A program made the position numbers and the translations under genes. From positions 1-54,455 of the forward strand of contig NZ_JANQOI010000193.1 in assembly GCF_028289705.1 (NCBI RefSeq): a DNA stretch of 54,455 nt, in the 5' to 3' direction. The notes beneath the pieces are model-generated. The model did not search any database. It saw only the letters and a program-made list of their open reading frames with translations, and was not told the origin of the DNA. The DNA is from Pelagibius sp. Lineage in GTDB: Bacteria > Pseudomonadota > Alphaproteobacteria > Kiloniellales > Kiloniellaceae. Shown piece by piece: positions 54,412-54,455 of this stretch; positions within the stretch are counted from its first letter, which is position 1; each line of letters starts with the position of its first letter.

Positions 54412-54455
54412 TCAGGTCTCGTTGTCGAAGAGGGTTTCGAGGTCGCGCCGTCCGT
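54412..54455 (-). CDS. C-terminal end of an unidentified gene upstream of lepA (partial)
   Basis: On the minus strand one frame runs open from the window edge to a TGA at 54414-54412, encoding the last residues GRRDLETLFDNET. It ends 6 bp before lepA, as in an operon. Too little is present to name it, and a chance frame is possible. Confidence 0.3.
   Translation of the reverse strand, partial: GRRDLETLFDNET

Overview
The window is a 54.5-kb, GC-rich stretch of an alphaproteobacterial chromosome, most likely from Rhodospirillales or a relative. I infer this from the strong G/C preference at third codon positions, the FmdA/AmiS/FmdB and Aap gene sets, a short palindromic repeat of a kind common in alphaproteobacteria, and two perfect Irr-type iron-control boxes in front of katG. 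No phage, integrase, CRISPR array or rRNA operon is visible. There is one tRNA gene, tRNA-Ser(GGA). Almost all coding space is catabolic: uptake systems next to the enzymes that break down nitrogenous compounds, each with its own regulator.

Layout. (1) 1-7295, leftward: a LysR regulator, then a tightly packed operon of four DadA-like flavoproteins (the last cut by the window edge) and an HcnA/HcnB-type (opine or amino-acid oxidase) pair. (2) 7470-17562, rightward from the same divergent promoter: an HpaI-type aldolase, hydantoinase/oxoprolinase subunits HyuA and HyuB, and a Dpp-type ABC importer in which one permease is fused to one ATPase. (3) 17563-17726: a 164-bp MITE-like palindromic element with 4-bp flanking duplications. 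(4) 17716-19461: a LysR gene divergent from an NmrA-type NAD(P)-binding protein. (5) 20020-27903: a flavin monooxygenase-like protein, two AhpD/CMD-fold proteins, an opine dehydrogenase and a PotDBCA-type ABC importer. (6) 28024-30198: katG with Irr boxes.

(7) 30684-40773 is the most unusual block. An NCS1-type permease is fused through an eight-cysteine module to a histidine kinase. It is followed by a REC-GAF-PAS-kinase-REC hybrid, an OmpR-type regulator and a LuxR-type regulator, and then by formamidase, an AmiS/UreI channel and an FmdB zinc-ribbon protein. I read it as a transporter-like receptor and phosphorelay that controls amide-nitrogen use. (8) 40848-51550: two divergent operons around a GntR gene and three GTCGAC sites. 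The leftward one holds GntR, a class IV aminotransferase and AapJQMP. The rightward one holds a choline-sulfatase-like enzyme, a DapA-family lyase, a DadA-like oxidase and a Ser/Cys proline-racemase-family enzyme. The last three match steps of trans-4-hydroxy-L-proline degradation. (9) 51741-54455: tRNA-Ser, a small membrane protein, lepA and the last codons of one more gene.

Taken together the window reads as a nutrient-scavenging region for amino-acid derivatives, opine-like conjugates, hydantoins or amides, and hydroxyproline. The substrates are inferred from families and are not shown by the sequence.
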